From contig CAMPVQ010000001.1 of NCBI GenBank assembly GCA_946997535.1, positions 62,001 through 126,000 on the forward strand: a stretch of DNA of 64,000 nucleotides. Reading direction: 5' to 3'. A model generated the notes under the pieces. That model was not told the origin of the DNA and searched no databases. It was given only the letters and a program-made list of their open reading frames with translations. How positions within the stretch are numbered: the stretch's first letter is position 1; each line of letters starts with the position of its first letter. Of this stretch, positions 1 to 10,097 are shown piece by piece. The DNA comes from an uncultured Candidatus Saccharibacteria bacterium (lineage in GTDB: Bacteria > Patescibacteriota > Saccharimonadia > Saccharimonadales > Saccharimonadaceae). The translations under genes and the position numbers were made by a program.

Positions 1-2179
<2,179 letters not shown>

Positions 2180-2180
<1 letters not shown>

Positions 2181-3601
2181 CAGCTATTCTTCTTTGCACC
2201 ATTACTTTTGTTAAGCGTTTTCAGCCTATCTAGAGCACGTATAACGAATTTACCTGTCCTGGAATTATAAACCATATCAGGAACAGACTGCCAACTAAAC
2301 TTCTTTCGTGGTAACTTACTGTATGGCGGAGTTGGGTCATCTATAATATACCTATATAGCATGTATGTATATACTGAAACCCATAACAACGTTATTGGTA
2401 TCAAAAACGACGTAACAATTGGCACAATTGGCAAATACGAAATATTCAGCGATGTATCCATAAATATCGCACTCATCACTACAATTAGCCACACCAACAC
2501 AACTGGGATTATCATCACAACTACACGCATAAGTACCGCAGCCCTTCTGCCTGATATTAACTCTCTAGATAATTTCAAAGCCTGCAGAGGATACATTCCA
2601 GGCAAAGTAGTAATAATCATAGCCAATATAGTAGCCGACATCCAATAAAACGTTAGTACCGCAACTAATATCAGAGCACACCAAAAGGCCATATTCTCTA
2701 TTTGAATACCGCTGTTAATCCACTGGGCTGCCGTAGCAGTGTAATAAAAAATGCTAGCAAACGCTAATGGTATAGCCTGAGCTAACATAATAGCAATCAA
2801 CGCTAATTCACCAAACAGTGGGCTACCGCTATTATATAGCCCATCGCGCAGGGCTAATTTGGTTTTACCATTATTAATTTTTCGACACAGCCATACTGCA
2901 ATCATCCAACTATAAAACAACATGAGACCGAGCATAACTTGCTGACTAGCGTCAGGCGCAGTGCTAGCGCGCGAAATAGCTTGGGCAAATAACGCTGACC
3001 ACTCATTCCAACCGCCTACTCCGTTATTCTCCAGCCCGTCTCTGAGTTCTCTTAAATTATGTTGGCTAAGGCCACCAACGATAAACAATACTATCGCACC
3101 CATAACTAATATGTATTTAATAAAGAGTCGCTTATTACTCCATATCAATCGCACTACCTCAATTGAGAACCCTATATATCCAGGCATTTTAATGCTACGA
3201 CGGGCAAGCGTGGGGTCAGTAATAAATAATGTTCGGTGCGGCGACAATTGCCGAACTTTAGTAGTCTTATGGCGCACAATGGCAACTAAGCGCTTTAAGA
3301 AACGACCAATTGCAAATACAGGAAGCAAAATATTATATAGTACATGACTTTTTTTATAGATAGTAGAGCGTTCGCGTCTAGCAACATTCAGCTCAGTTCG
3401 ACGCCTCGCTCGGTTAATCATTCTATCTAATCTAGCGCGCTTATGCGCCAGCTTATTAGTAAGATTCTTTTCTGAGTGGACGGCCCACTCGGTTAAGCCC
3501 ACACGACGTCGTTGTAAAAAACTTATATATCTCGATTTTACTTCTATTGAATTATTTGCTGGACTATTTTTTTTATTATTACGATACTTATTGTCGCTCA
3601 T
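2180..3601 (-). CDS. Polytopic membrane protein of unknown function
   Basis: 473 residues. The first ~110 are highly basic and polar (many R/K, RRR clusters), probably cytoplasmic. About six or seven membrane spans follow: near 155-175, 220-240, 262-290, 305-335, 355-380 and 390-420. The stretch LPGMYPLQALKLSRELISGRR between spans recalls glycerophosphodiesterase-membrane-domain or YciC-like proteins, but this is only a resemblance. It starts 1 nt after the htpX stop and is coupled to the next gene by TGATG. The function cannot be read from the sequence; the operon suggests envelope quality control or an unrelated membrane role. Confidence 0.75.
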
Positions 3602-3602
3602 A

Positions 3603-4478
3603 CTACATTTTATCCAAGCTATTCCTTAGTCTAGCAATTCTCTCGTCTAGTGGCGGGTGAGTCTGCAATATCTTATCCCACAAAGTCGGCTTGCTTGGGT
3701 TATTAAAATACAGTGGAGCCAAACCAGAACGCTGACGGCGCATTGGCTTGCCATCAGTTTTTAGCTTCTCTAATGCACTAGCCAATCCCTCTGGGTCGCG
3801 TGTCATTAATGCACCAGATGCATCGGCTAAATATTCTCGCTGACGCGACACTGCTAGCTGCAACAAAACAACAATAATCGGTGCTATAATAGAAATTATC
3901 ATTAAAATTAATCCTATCCCACTTCTGTCGTTATCACGATCATCCCTATTACCACGGTAAAAATAGTAGATCAAATCACATAACATAGCTATGGCACTAG
4001 ATAAGCCAAACACTATCATACTAACCCTGATATCATAATTTTGAATGTGCGACAGTTCATGCGACATAACCGCCTCCAATTCCCGCTTATCCATAATATT
4101 GAGTAGTCCAGTAGTAACTGCTACATAGGCGTGTTGAGGGTTTCTGCCCGTAGCGAATGCATTTGGGGCATCATCATCTATAATAAATATTCGTGGCATA
4201 GGCAGCCCACTGGCAATACATAAGTTTTCAACTACCCGCCACAATTCCGGACAATCTTTCTTGGCTATTTCATGCCCACCGCAAATTAACATTGCAGTAC
4301 GGCTAGCAATAAAGTATTGCATCATAGCATATAAAATAAATCCGAGCATTACATATAATGCTATGCTATAATCTCTACCACAATAGCCCACTAGCCAACT
4401 AATTACACCACCAATAATAAGGAATACCATCATAATAAGAACAGTATTCCTTTTATTGGCCTTGATGTTGCTATACAA
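3603..4478 (-). CDS. htpX: HtpX-like membrane zinc metalloprotease (M48)
   Basis: Integral-membrane protease thought to degrade misfolded membrane proteins. Zinc-site motif HELSH at residues 140-144 and the third ligand Glu215 in REYLADASG are present. Hydrophobic spans lie at about 12-30, 38-56, 152-172 and 187-208. Length 291 is normal for the family. The start is a TTG at 4478, chosen because AGGGGAG lies 6 nt upstream and the first internal ATG (codon 16) would cut into the first span. The lemA stop overlaps this Shine-Dalgarno sequence, so the two are translated from one message. LemA-HtpX pairs are common in bacteria. Confidence 0.94.
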   Translation of the reverse strand: MYSNIKANKRNTVLIMMVFLIIGGVISWLVGYCGRDYSIALYVMLGFILYAMMQYFIASRTAMLICGGHEIAKKDCPELWRVVENLCIASGLPMPRIFIIDDDAPNAFATGRNPQHAYVAVTTGLLNIMDKRELEAVMSHELSHIQNYDIRVSMIVFGLSSAIAMLCDLIYYFYRGNRDDRDNDRSGIGLILMIISIIAPIIVVLLQLAVSRQREYLADASGALMTRDPEGLASALEKLKTDGKPMRRQRSGLAPLYFNNPSKPTLWDKILQTHPPLDERIARLRNSLDKM

Positions 4479-4489
4479 GCTTTACTCCC

Positions 4490-5083
4490 CTAAAATTTAA
4501 CCTGCGGCGCCTCTTCAACTGTTGCGCGATCTTCTACTTCGAAAAATTCACGTTGTTTAAAATTAAACATACCAGCAATCAAATTATTAGGAAAGGTCTG
4601 GATTTTGGTATTTAAATCGCGCACACCACTATTGTAAAAACGACGAGCAGCTTGCACTTTATCTTCTGTATCGGTAATCTCATCCTGTAATGCACGAAAA
4701 TTATCCGACGCCTTTAGCTCTGGATAAGCTTCAGCTACAGCAAATAGGCTCTTTAAAGCTGATTCAAACTGGCCCTCAGCCTGCGCCGTAGCCTTTGGCC
4801 CTTGAGCAGCGGCAGTCATCACTGCTGTACGTGCTTTTGTAACATTCTCAAATACCTGACTCTCATGAGAAGCGTAACCCTTTACCGTCTCAACTAAATT
4901 AGGAATTAAATCAGCTCGACGCTTTAACTGTACGGTAATATCACTCCAAGCCTCATCAACGCGAACTCGCAACTTAATTAAAGCATTATAAACAGCAACA
5001 ACAATAGCGATAACTACAATAAGCAATATCGCTAAAACTGCAATAATTAGAACGTTACTAGATAATCCAAGATTAGTATTCAT
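4490..5083 (-). CDS. lemA: LemA family protein
   Basis: 197-residue protein with one N-terminal membrane span (about 12-33) and a long helical domain carrying the family signatures VDEAWSDITVQLKRRADLIPNLVETVKGYASHE and FNFKQREFFE. LemA proteins are membrane-anchored helical bundles of uncertain role, often beside M48 proteases, as here. A longer frame reaches 5107, but the ATG at 5083 is preceded at ideal distance by AAAGGGAGG, so it is the start. First gene of the lemA-htpX-membrane-ligA run, read from a TTGACA-N17-TATTAT promoter at 5125-5153. Confidence 0.94.
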   Translation of the reverse strand: MNTNLGLSSNVLIIAVLAILLIVVIAIVVAVYNALIKLRVRVDEAWSDITVQLKRRADLIPNLVETVKGYASHESQVFENVTKARTAVMTAAAQGPKATAQAEGQFESALKSLFAVAEAYPELKASDNFRALQDEITDTEDKVQAARRFYNSGVRDLNTKIQTFPNNLIAGMFNFKQREFFEVEDRATVEEAPQVKF

Positions 5084-5124
5084 ATATATCCTCCCTTTAA
5101 ATGTCAAAGAATGACTCTCCTACA

Positions 5125-5153
5125 ATAATAACAAGCCAAATTACTCTTGTCAA
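5125..5153 (-). promoter_or_regulatory. sigma-70 type promoter of lemA
   Basis: TTGACA (5148-5153) and TATTAT (5125-5130) are separated by exactly 17 nt on the minus strand. The -35 box begins 8 nt after the stop of the upstream deacetylase gene. The predicted leader is about 35 nt and ends in a strong Shine-Dalgarno sequence. Confidence 0.8.
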
Positions 5154-5160
5154 TTAAACA

Positions 5161-6096
5161 TTAATTATTTAGTTTATGGTGCGCCGGAAAGATATTTTTA
5201 TCCATCGGAGCAAATGTATAGCCTTGTGCCTTATAATATTCAATTACTTTAGGCAATGCATCTACCGTAGTAGTTTTTACGGCCGTATCATGCGCTAGCA
5301 TTACAATTTTGTTTGCATGGCAAGATGTAGCTTGCTTAATAATAGCAGCTGCTGGCACCCGATTAGCAGATGCATCGCCAAAGTCGCAGTTCCAATCGAT
5401 ATACTGATAACCACGGCGCTGCATCTCTCTAGTAATACGCGTCATGATACCTGGAGAATATCGTCGGCTAATAGTGTTACTTGACCCACCAGGCAAACGT
5501 ACCATATATGAATGCTGGCCGATTAAATCATATACCATATCATCAATCCGCTTTAAATCGGCAAAATAAGCTTGGTCAGACGAATAAACCTCTTGGTAAC
5601 GATGCGTAAAGGTATGCAAACCAATAGTATGCCCATGATCAAATGCCTCTTTAATGTAATGGTTATATGGTTGGCCATTGCCGGTCACAAAGAACGAGCC
5701 TTTAACGCCATACCGGTCCATAATATCCATGATCTTCTTGGTATTTTCGCTTGGACCATCATCAAAGGATAGGTATACTACTTTTTTACCGTCATCAACA
5801 TATGGCTTTGTTGGATCTACCGGTTTATTACTATCCTGCGGCACAGGTTTATTCTTGCTATCATCAGATTTAGACTCATTATGGCTAGTATTATCAGCAT
5901 TGTTCGTCTGAACAACATTGGCACTTTGCCTTGCTTCAACTTTATCGTTATGCTTTTGCGATAAAAAGAATGTGCCCGCCACTGCACACAATGCAACCGC
6001 TAGGGTAACTACTCCACCAATAATATACCAGCGCTTACTTTTAGACTTCCCTTGTTGATCTTGTTGGTTGTTAATACGATAACTATCCATGCCCAC
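5161..6096 (-). CDS. Membrane-anchored polysaccharide deacetylase (NodB/CE4)
   Basis: 311 residues: cytoplasmic polar N-terminus, one membrane span at about 23-45, a low-complexity N/D/S/K/P linker (46-105), then a NodB domain outside the cell. Visible motifs: FDDGP (111-115, catalytic base and metal Asp), HTFTH (161-165, metal histidines), RLPGGSSN and LAHDT. CE4 enzymes remove N-acetyl groups, commonly from peptidoglycan GlcNAc or MurNAc, which can block lysozyme. The start is taken as GTG at 6096 because GGAG lies 8 nt upstream; the ATG two codons later would be 14 nt away. Preceded by its own AT-rich promoter region after the tRNA terminator. Confidence 0.92.
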   Translation of the reverse strand: MGMDSYRINNQQDQQGKSKSKRWYIIGGVVTLAVALCAVAGTFFLSQKHNDKVEARQSANVVQTNNADNTSHNESKSDDSKNKPVPQDSNKPVDPTKPYVDDGKKVVYLSFDDGPSENTKKIMDIMDRYGVKGSFFVTGNGQPYNHYIKEAFDHGHTIGLHTFTHRYQEVYSSDQAYFADLKRIDDMVYDLIGQHSYMVRLPGGSSNTISRRYSPGIMTRITREMQRRGYQYIDWNCDFGDASANRVPAAAIIKQATSCHANKIVMLAHDTAVKTTTVDALPKVIEYYKAQGYTFAPMDKNIFPAHHKLNN

Positions 6097-6159
6097 TTTA
6101 TTTACTCCTATCTATTAGTAATAATATACCAAAATAATAAAAAATTAAAGACATAAAAA

Positions 6160-6178
6160 ATAAGGCTACTCGAGCCTT
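6160..6178 (-). terminator. Rho-independent terminator after tRNA-Leu(CAA)
   Basis: On the minus strand AAGGCT-CGAGT-AGCCTT is followed by ATTTTTTA, directly after the tRNA cluster and before the deacetylase gene. Confidence 0.75.
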
Positions 6179-6187
6179 AAATAATTG

Positions 6188-6274
6188 TGGTGGGCGAGGA
6201 GGGACTTGAACCCTCACGAGCGTAAGCTCACAAGATTTTGAGTCTAGCGCGTCTACCAATTCCGCCACTCGCCC
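6188..6274 (-). tRNA. tRNA-Leu(CAA)
   Basis: 87 nt including encoded CCA. Acceptor stem GGGCGAG/CTCGCCC, discriminator A, D-loop with GG, long type II variable arm, anticodon loop CTCAAAA (anticodon CAA), canonical T-loop TTCAAGT. Third gene of a Gly-Cys-Leu cluster. Confidence 0.96.
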
Positions 6275-6318
6275 ATAGATGTTATTTATTTTAGCATACT
6301 AACACTAAAATATAAACC

Positions 6319-6392
6319 TGGAGGCACCTGTGGGAGTTGCACCCACCTACGAGGTTTTGCAGACCTCTGCGTAACTGATCCGCCAAGGCGCC
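6319..6392 (-). tRNA. tRNA-Cys(GCA) with unusual D- and T-loops
   Basis: 74 nt including CCA. Acceptor GGCGCCT/AGGTGCC, discriminator T as expected for Cys, anticodon loop CTGCAAA (GCA). Oddities: the T-loop reads TGCAACT, so the nearly universal position 55 T is G, and the D-loop (GATCAGTTA) has AG where GG is usual. Position 56 remains C. These are the bases that normally join D- and T-loops at the tRNA elbow. Confidence 0.95.
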
Positions 6393-6433
6393 AAATAAAA
6401 TAGGCGATATAGATCGCCTAAATAGTCAATATA

Positions 6434-6510
6434 TGGTGCGGGTTAAGAGACTCTAACTCTCGACCTCATCCTTGGCAAGGATGCGCTCTAAACAACTGAG
6501 CTAAACCCGC
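6434..6510 (-). tRNA. tRNA-Gly(GCC) with 19:56 elbow replacement
   Basis: 77 nt including CCA. Acceptor GCGGGTT/AACCCGC, anticodon loop TTGCCAA (GCC). The D-loop AGTTGTTTA has T at position 19 and the T-loop TTAGAGT has A at 56, so the nearly invariant G19-C56 tertiary pair appears as T19-A56. The discriminator is A, whereas most bacterial tRNA-Gly have T; A is usual in archaea and eukaryotes. First gene of the cluster, with a good promoter just upstream. Confidence 0.95.
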
Positions 6511-6527
6511 AAAGATTGACATAAACT

Positions 6528-6556
6528 ATGTTATCAAACATTTAGTCTGGTGTCAA
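6528..6556 (-). promoter_or_regulatory. Promoter of the tRNA Gly-Cys-Leu cluster
   Basis: TTGACA (6551-6556), 17 nt spacer, TAACAT (6528-6533) on the minus strand, about 18 nt upstream of tRNA-Gly. Confidence 0.75.
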
Positions 6557-6741
6557 ATGTATTTTCTATTGGCGATATCACCCTATTAGTTGCAGTGCGT
6601 TACATCAGCACCTAAATATATAATATCACATCAACCGCTTGATTCAAAAGAAAACATTACTAAAATTATACAAAACTAAAGCCACCCCGAAAGGTGGCTT
6701 TAGAAGTAAAAACACTATAAATGTACACTCTCTTAGCGCTG
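6557..6741. other. Non-coding spacer between tRNA-Gly and tRNA-Phe
   Basis: No reading frame with a credible start was seen. The stretch holds the cluster promoter at its left edge and a hairpin (AAAGCCACC / GGTGGCTTT around 6678-6703). On the minus strand the hairpin is followed by AGTTTTG, so it probably terminates the clpP/tRNA-Phe transcript. The middle (about 6560-6660) is AT-rich and without recognisable content. Confidence 0.5.
6678..6703 (-). terminator. Hairpin terminator after tRNA-Phe
   Basis: Nine-base-pair stem AAAGCCACC/GGTGGCTTT with a 6-nt loop. A T-rich tail follows on the minus strand. Confidence 0.65.
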
Positions 6742-6817
6742 TGGTGGCCCATCCCAGACTCGAACTGGGGACACAAGGCTCTTCAGGCCTCTGCTCTACC
6801 AACTGAGCTAACGAGCC
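6742..6817 (-). tRNA. tRNA-Phe(GAA)
   Basis: 76 nt including CCA. Anticodon loop CTGAAGA (GAA), D-loop with GG, T-loop TTCGAGT, acceptor GGCTCGT/ATGGGCC with two G-T pairs. It lies 41 nt after clpP and is probably co-transcribed or read from a promoter at the clpP 3' end. Confidence 0.96.
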
Positions 6818-6858
6818 ACAACAGCGCCACGAGCAATACTATTATAGTACATCTTGCC

Positions 6859-7482
6859 CTATTTATGCAAATCTTTCTTTGACTTCTTTTCTAGCTTACT
6901 CGTAGCCCCAGACACGATATCATCGATTAGCCCATACTCCTTCGCTTCACTAGCAGTCATCCAATAATCTCGTTCCATATCTTGGTATACTTTGTCGCGG
7001 TTTTGACCAGTAGCTTCTGCTAAAATATCAATTAAGGTATTTTTCAATGCTAATGTCTCGCGCAAGTCTATCTCCATATCAGTAAACTTACCAGTTGTAC
7101 CAGATGATACTTGATGAATCATAGTCTTAGCGTGAGGCAGCATATAGCGCTTTCCTTTAGTGCCACTGGCCAATAAAACAGCACCCATCGAAGCCTGCAG
7201 CCCCACCCCAAAAGTCGCAACATCAGACTTAATTAAATTCATCGTGTCGACAATAGCCAAGCCATCATAAACTAGACCACCCGGAGTATTGATATAAAAG
7301 CTGATATCATCGTGGCTCTGTGAGTCCAAAAACAACAGCTGCGCCACTACTAGATTGGCAGTATCTGGGTTAACTTCATCGCCCAAGAAGATGATTCGGT
7401 CTTTTAGTAACCTAGAATAGAGATCAAAAGACCGCTCACCATTAGTTGTCTTTTCTAATACAGTCGGTATCAAATAACTCAT
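6859..7482 (-). CDS. clpP: ATP-dependent Clp protease proteolytic subunit
   Basis: Serine peptidase that forms the degradation chamber for Clp ATPases. 207 residues with the catalytic triad Ser98 (GLQASMGAV), His123 (MIHQ) and Asp172 (MERDYW). The Lys-rich C-terminal tail ([12 protein letters not shown]) is slightly longer than usual. The ATG overlaps the trigger factor stop (TAATG), so translation is coupled. The tig-clpP order is widespread and links nascent-chain folding with degradation; clpX is not in the window. Confidence 0.97.
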   Translation of the reverse strand: MSYLIPTVLEKTTNGERSFDLYSRLLKDRIIFLGDEVNPDTANLVVAQLLFLDSQSHDDISFYINTPGGLVYDGLAIVDTMNLIKSDVATFGVGLQASMGAVLLASGTKGKRYMLPHAKTMIHQVSSGTTGKFTDMEIDLRETLALKNTLIDILAEATGQNRDKVYQDMERDYWMTASEAKEYGLIDDIVSGATSKLEKKSKKDLHK

Positions 7483-8774
7483 TATTTCTTGCCTTTTTCA
7501 GCAAGTTCAACCAACTTTTCTAGAGCCTTCTTGGTTAGCATCTGCTGATTGATTTGCGCCAAATATTCTGGCGTCTTAAAATGTGCCTGCACCTTAGGGT
7601 TGTTAAACTGCTCAAGCATTCTCTTTTGCTGTTCAACAACCTCTTCTGGATCAACTGTAATCTTTTCCTTCTCGATAAATGCAGTCAAGACCATACTATT
7701 GCGAATTCGCTTTTCTGCAGCAGGCCTCAGTTCAATCTCAACCCACTTATCTTCAGTTAAGTTCTTCTGCTTGAGATATTTATCGAGATCTAGCCCACGA
7801 TACATTAAGCCTTCTGTAAAGCGCTTTTTCATTTGTGGAATTTCGTCGTTTACTAAGACTTCCGGCACATCTACTTTGCTTTTTGCTGCGAGTTCGGTTA
7901 ATAGCGCTTCTTCGTACTTCTGTTCAGCGTCAGCCATTTCGGTTTCAGCTAAATTATTCTTAATATCCTGCCTTAAATCAGCTACCGTCTTCAAGTCGGC
8001 CGCCATACTCTTAGCGAATTCGTCATTCACTTCCGGTAATTTTAGCTCATTTACTTTAGACAGTTTAATCTTAAATGCAGATTTCTTACCGGCTAACTCA
8101 GGAGCGCCATATTCTTTTGGAAATGTTACATTAACATCAAATTCTTCGCCAGCTTTATGACCGACAATACCATCCTCAAAGCCTGGAATAAACGAGCCCG
8201 AACCAAGCTTTAGGGCATAATTCTTTGCAGTACCACCAGCAAACTCTTTGCCATTAACTGAGCCGGCAAAATCGATAATTACTTCGTCGCCATTCTGCGC
8301 TGCACGTTCCACTTCAGTCTTTTCAGCAGCATTCACGCGCAACCGGTCAATTACTTCATCAACCTGCTTGTCTGAAATCTCAGAGCTTGGCTTCTTAGTG
8401 GTTAATTTACTTGGATCACCTAACTTAACCTCTGGCATCAAGTCGAATGTAGCAGTGAACTCTAACTCCTGGCCAGGAACATATTTGGTTATCGACACAG
8501 TCGGTTGATTCAACGGCATCAAATTATCTTTTGTTATTACCTCACGAACAGATTCCGTAACACTCTCGTTAATCTCAGCCTCAGCTACGCGTGTTGGATC
8601 TAAATGCTGTTCTAGCACCCGCTCAGGTACATGGCCCTTACGAAAACCGGCAATCTTAGCATTACGGCCAAGACGATGCAATGCACGCTCGTGATTAATA
8701 GCCATCTTTTCACTGTTAACGGTAACGGTGTATTCCACCTTGTTCTTTGAAACTTCCTTCTTGTTGTAATCCAT
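7482..8774 (-). CDS. tig: Trigger factor
   Basis: Ribosome-bound chaperone for nascent chains. 430 residues: N-terminal ribosome-binding domain with the signature GFRKGHVP, central FKBP-type prolyl isomerase domain ([20 protein letters not shown] ... [18 protein letters not shown]), and a helical C-terminal substrate cradle. The ATG is preceded by AAGGAG 4 nt upstream. TAAAAT sits directly before this Shine-Dalgarno sequence (TGG-TAAAAT), so an internal promoter may exist besides read-through from hisS. Confidence 0.97.
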   Translation of the reverse strand: MDYNKKEVSKNKVEYTVTVNSEKMAINHERALHRLGRNAKIAGFRKGHVPERVLEQHLDPTRVAEAEINESVTESVREVITKDNLMPLNQPTVSITKYVPGQELEFTATFDLMPEVKLGDPSKLTTKKPSSEISDKQVDEVIDRLRVNAAEKTEVERAAQNGDEVIIDFAGSVNGKEFAGGTAKNYALKLGSGSFIPGFEDGIVGHKAGEEFDVNVTFPKEYGAPELAGKKSAFKIKLSKVNELKLPEVNDEFAKSMAADLKTVADLRQDIKNNLAETEMADAEQKYEEALLTELAAKSKVDVPEVLVNDEIPQMKKRFTEGLMYRGLDLDKYLKQKNLTEDKWVEIELRPAAEKRIRNSMVLTAFIEKEKITVDPEEVVEQQKRMLEQFNNPKVQAHFKTPEYLAQINQQMLTKKALEKLVELAEKGKK

Positions 8775-8803
8775 AATACTCCTTATTTTACCAGATATTA
8801 CTA

Positions 8804-10093
8804 TTAACTGTTAACCCTTTGTGCTATTTCCGACACTGAAAGTTGTTCTTGGTCGCCAGTAGCAACATTTTTTAGCTGCAATTTACCTGCCGTAACTTCC
8901 GACTCGCCAACAAATACCATGTATTTAACACCATGTTTAATTCCAGCCTTAATCCGCTTATCTAATTTCCGCTCCGTCGCATCAACTGCAACGTTAACAC
9001 CGAGTTTGCGTAATTCACTAGCGTAATTCTCGGCTTCCAATAACAAGTTATCTGTCATTGGTAATAAATATACCGACACGTTGGTTGATAGCTCTGGCAC
9101 AAGCTGATGTGCACGCAAGAACTCACCAAACATCGTCTCACCTGGCGCTGCGCCAACTACCGGTAAGGTTTCCACGCCAAACATAGCGACTAAACCATCA
9201 TAACGACCGCCACCAAACATAGCACGACGATTCTCAGGCGCCTCATCAAATACCTCAAACACAACACCTGTATAATAGTCAAAACCACGCATTAGTCTAA
9301 TGTCGTACTTGGCGTTATTGACACCTAATTTACGTAAATTGTTTAATACTTCTCGAACTGGAGCCAGCACATCACTCGACTTAATCTCAGCCGGCAAATC
9401 ATCGATGGTATCAACCTTTAGTATTGCCGCCAACTTGTCTACAGCCGATTTATTGCTGCCAATAATCTCCTCAGCCAATTCGTCAAACGTCTCGCGTGGC
9501 AATTTATCAAACCGGTCTAGAAGTTTGATCATACGTCCGCCTTGTTCAGCGTCAAGGCCAAGATAATTACTCATAATGTAGTTTGTTAGACGACGGTCAT
9601 TTACTTTAATAGTAAACATATCGTCAGTAGCACCGAATTCCTTAACGATGTCATGCGCCATATGGATTATCTCAGTATCACCAGCAATACCTGGCTCGCC
9701 AAATAAATCAAAATTTAGCTGCCAGAATTCACGTTCACGACCATGTTGCGGGCGCTCATAACGCATAAAATTGGCAATCGAATATAGCCGTATCGGCAAT
9801 GGCATATCTTGTCGCCGCGCCGCCACCATCCGCGTAACAGATGGTGTCATTTCCGGACGAATCGCCACCTTACGCTCGCCGCGGTCACTAAATGCATATG
9901 TCTGCTCATTGACTATCTCTTCGCCACTTTTCGCCGCATACATTTCCAATGGCTCTAGCATAGGCGCCATGTATTCTTCATAGCCATACCGTTCTACCAC
10001 CTTACGCCACCCAGCAAAAATGTACTCGCGCAATCTCATATCTTCAGGATACAAGTCGCGCATACCCCGCAAACTAGCTAAACCTAAACTCAT
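8804..10093 (-). CDS. hisS: Histidyl-tRNA synthetase
   Basis: Class II synthetase charging tRNA-His. 429 residues: motif 1 in the N-terminus, motif 2 region IRPEMTPSVTRMVA, histidine-specific RGFDYYTGVVFEVFD, motif 3 near VVGAAPGETMFGEFL, C-terminal anticodon-binding domain (VSVYLLPMTDN ... MVFVGE). The motif 2 wording (RPEMTPS rather than RPEGTAG) is closer to the HisRS lineage of archaea, plants and cyanobacteria than to the E. coli type. TAAAAT preceded by TGC ends 6 nt before the ATG, so the mRNA is probably leaderless; there is no good Shine-Dalgarno sequence. Confidence 0.96.
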   Translation of the reverse strand: MSLGLASLRGMRDLYPEDMRLREYIFAGWRKVVERYGYEEYMAPMLEPLEMYAAKSGEEIVNEQTYAFSDRGERKVAIRPEMTPSVTRMVAARRQDMPLPIRLYSIANFMRYERPQHGREREFWQLNFDLFGEPGIAGDTEIIHMAHDIVKEFGATDDMFTIKVNDRRLTNYIMSNYLGLDAEQGGRMIKLLDRFDKLPRETFDELAEEIIGSNKSAVDKLAAILKVDTIDDLPAEIKSSDVLAPVREVLNNLRKLGVNNAKYDIRLMRGFDYYTGVVFEVFDEAPENRRAMFGGGRYDGLVAMFGVETLPVVGAAPGETMFGEFLRAHQLVPELSTNVSVYLLPMTDNLLLEAENYASELRKLGVNVAVDATERKLDKRIKAGIKHGVKYMVFVGESEVTAGKLQLKNVATGDQEQLSVSEIAQRVNS

Positions 10094-10097
10094 ACTC

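Noticed and set aside
6557..6677. Small RNA or riboswitch in the spacer between tRNA-Gly and tRNA-Phe
   Set aside because: No recognisable riboswitch, RNase P, tmRNA or SRP RNA core was seen; only the tRNA promoter and a terminator hairpin can be supported.
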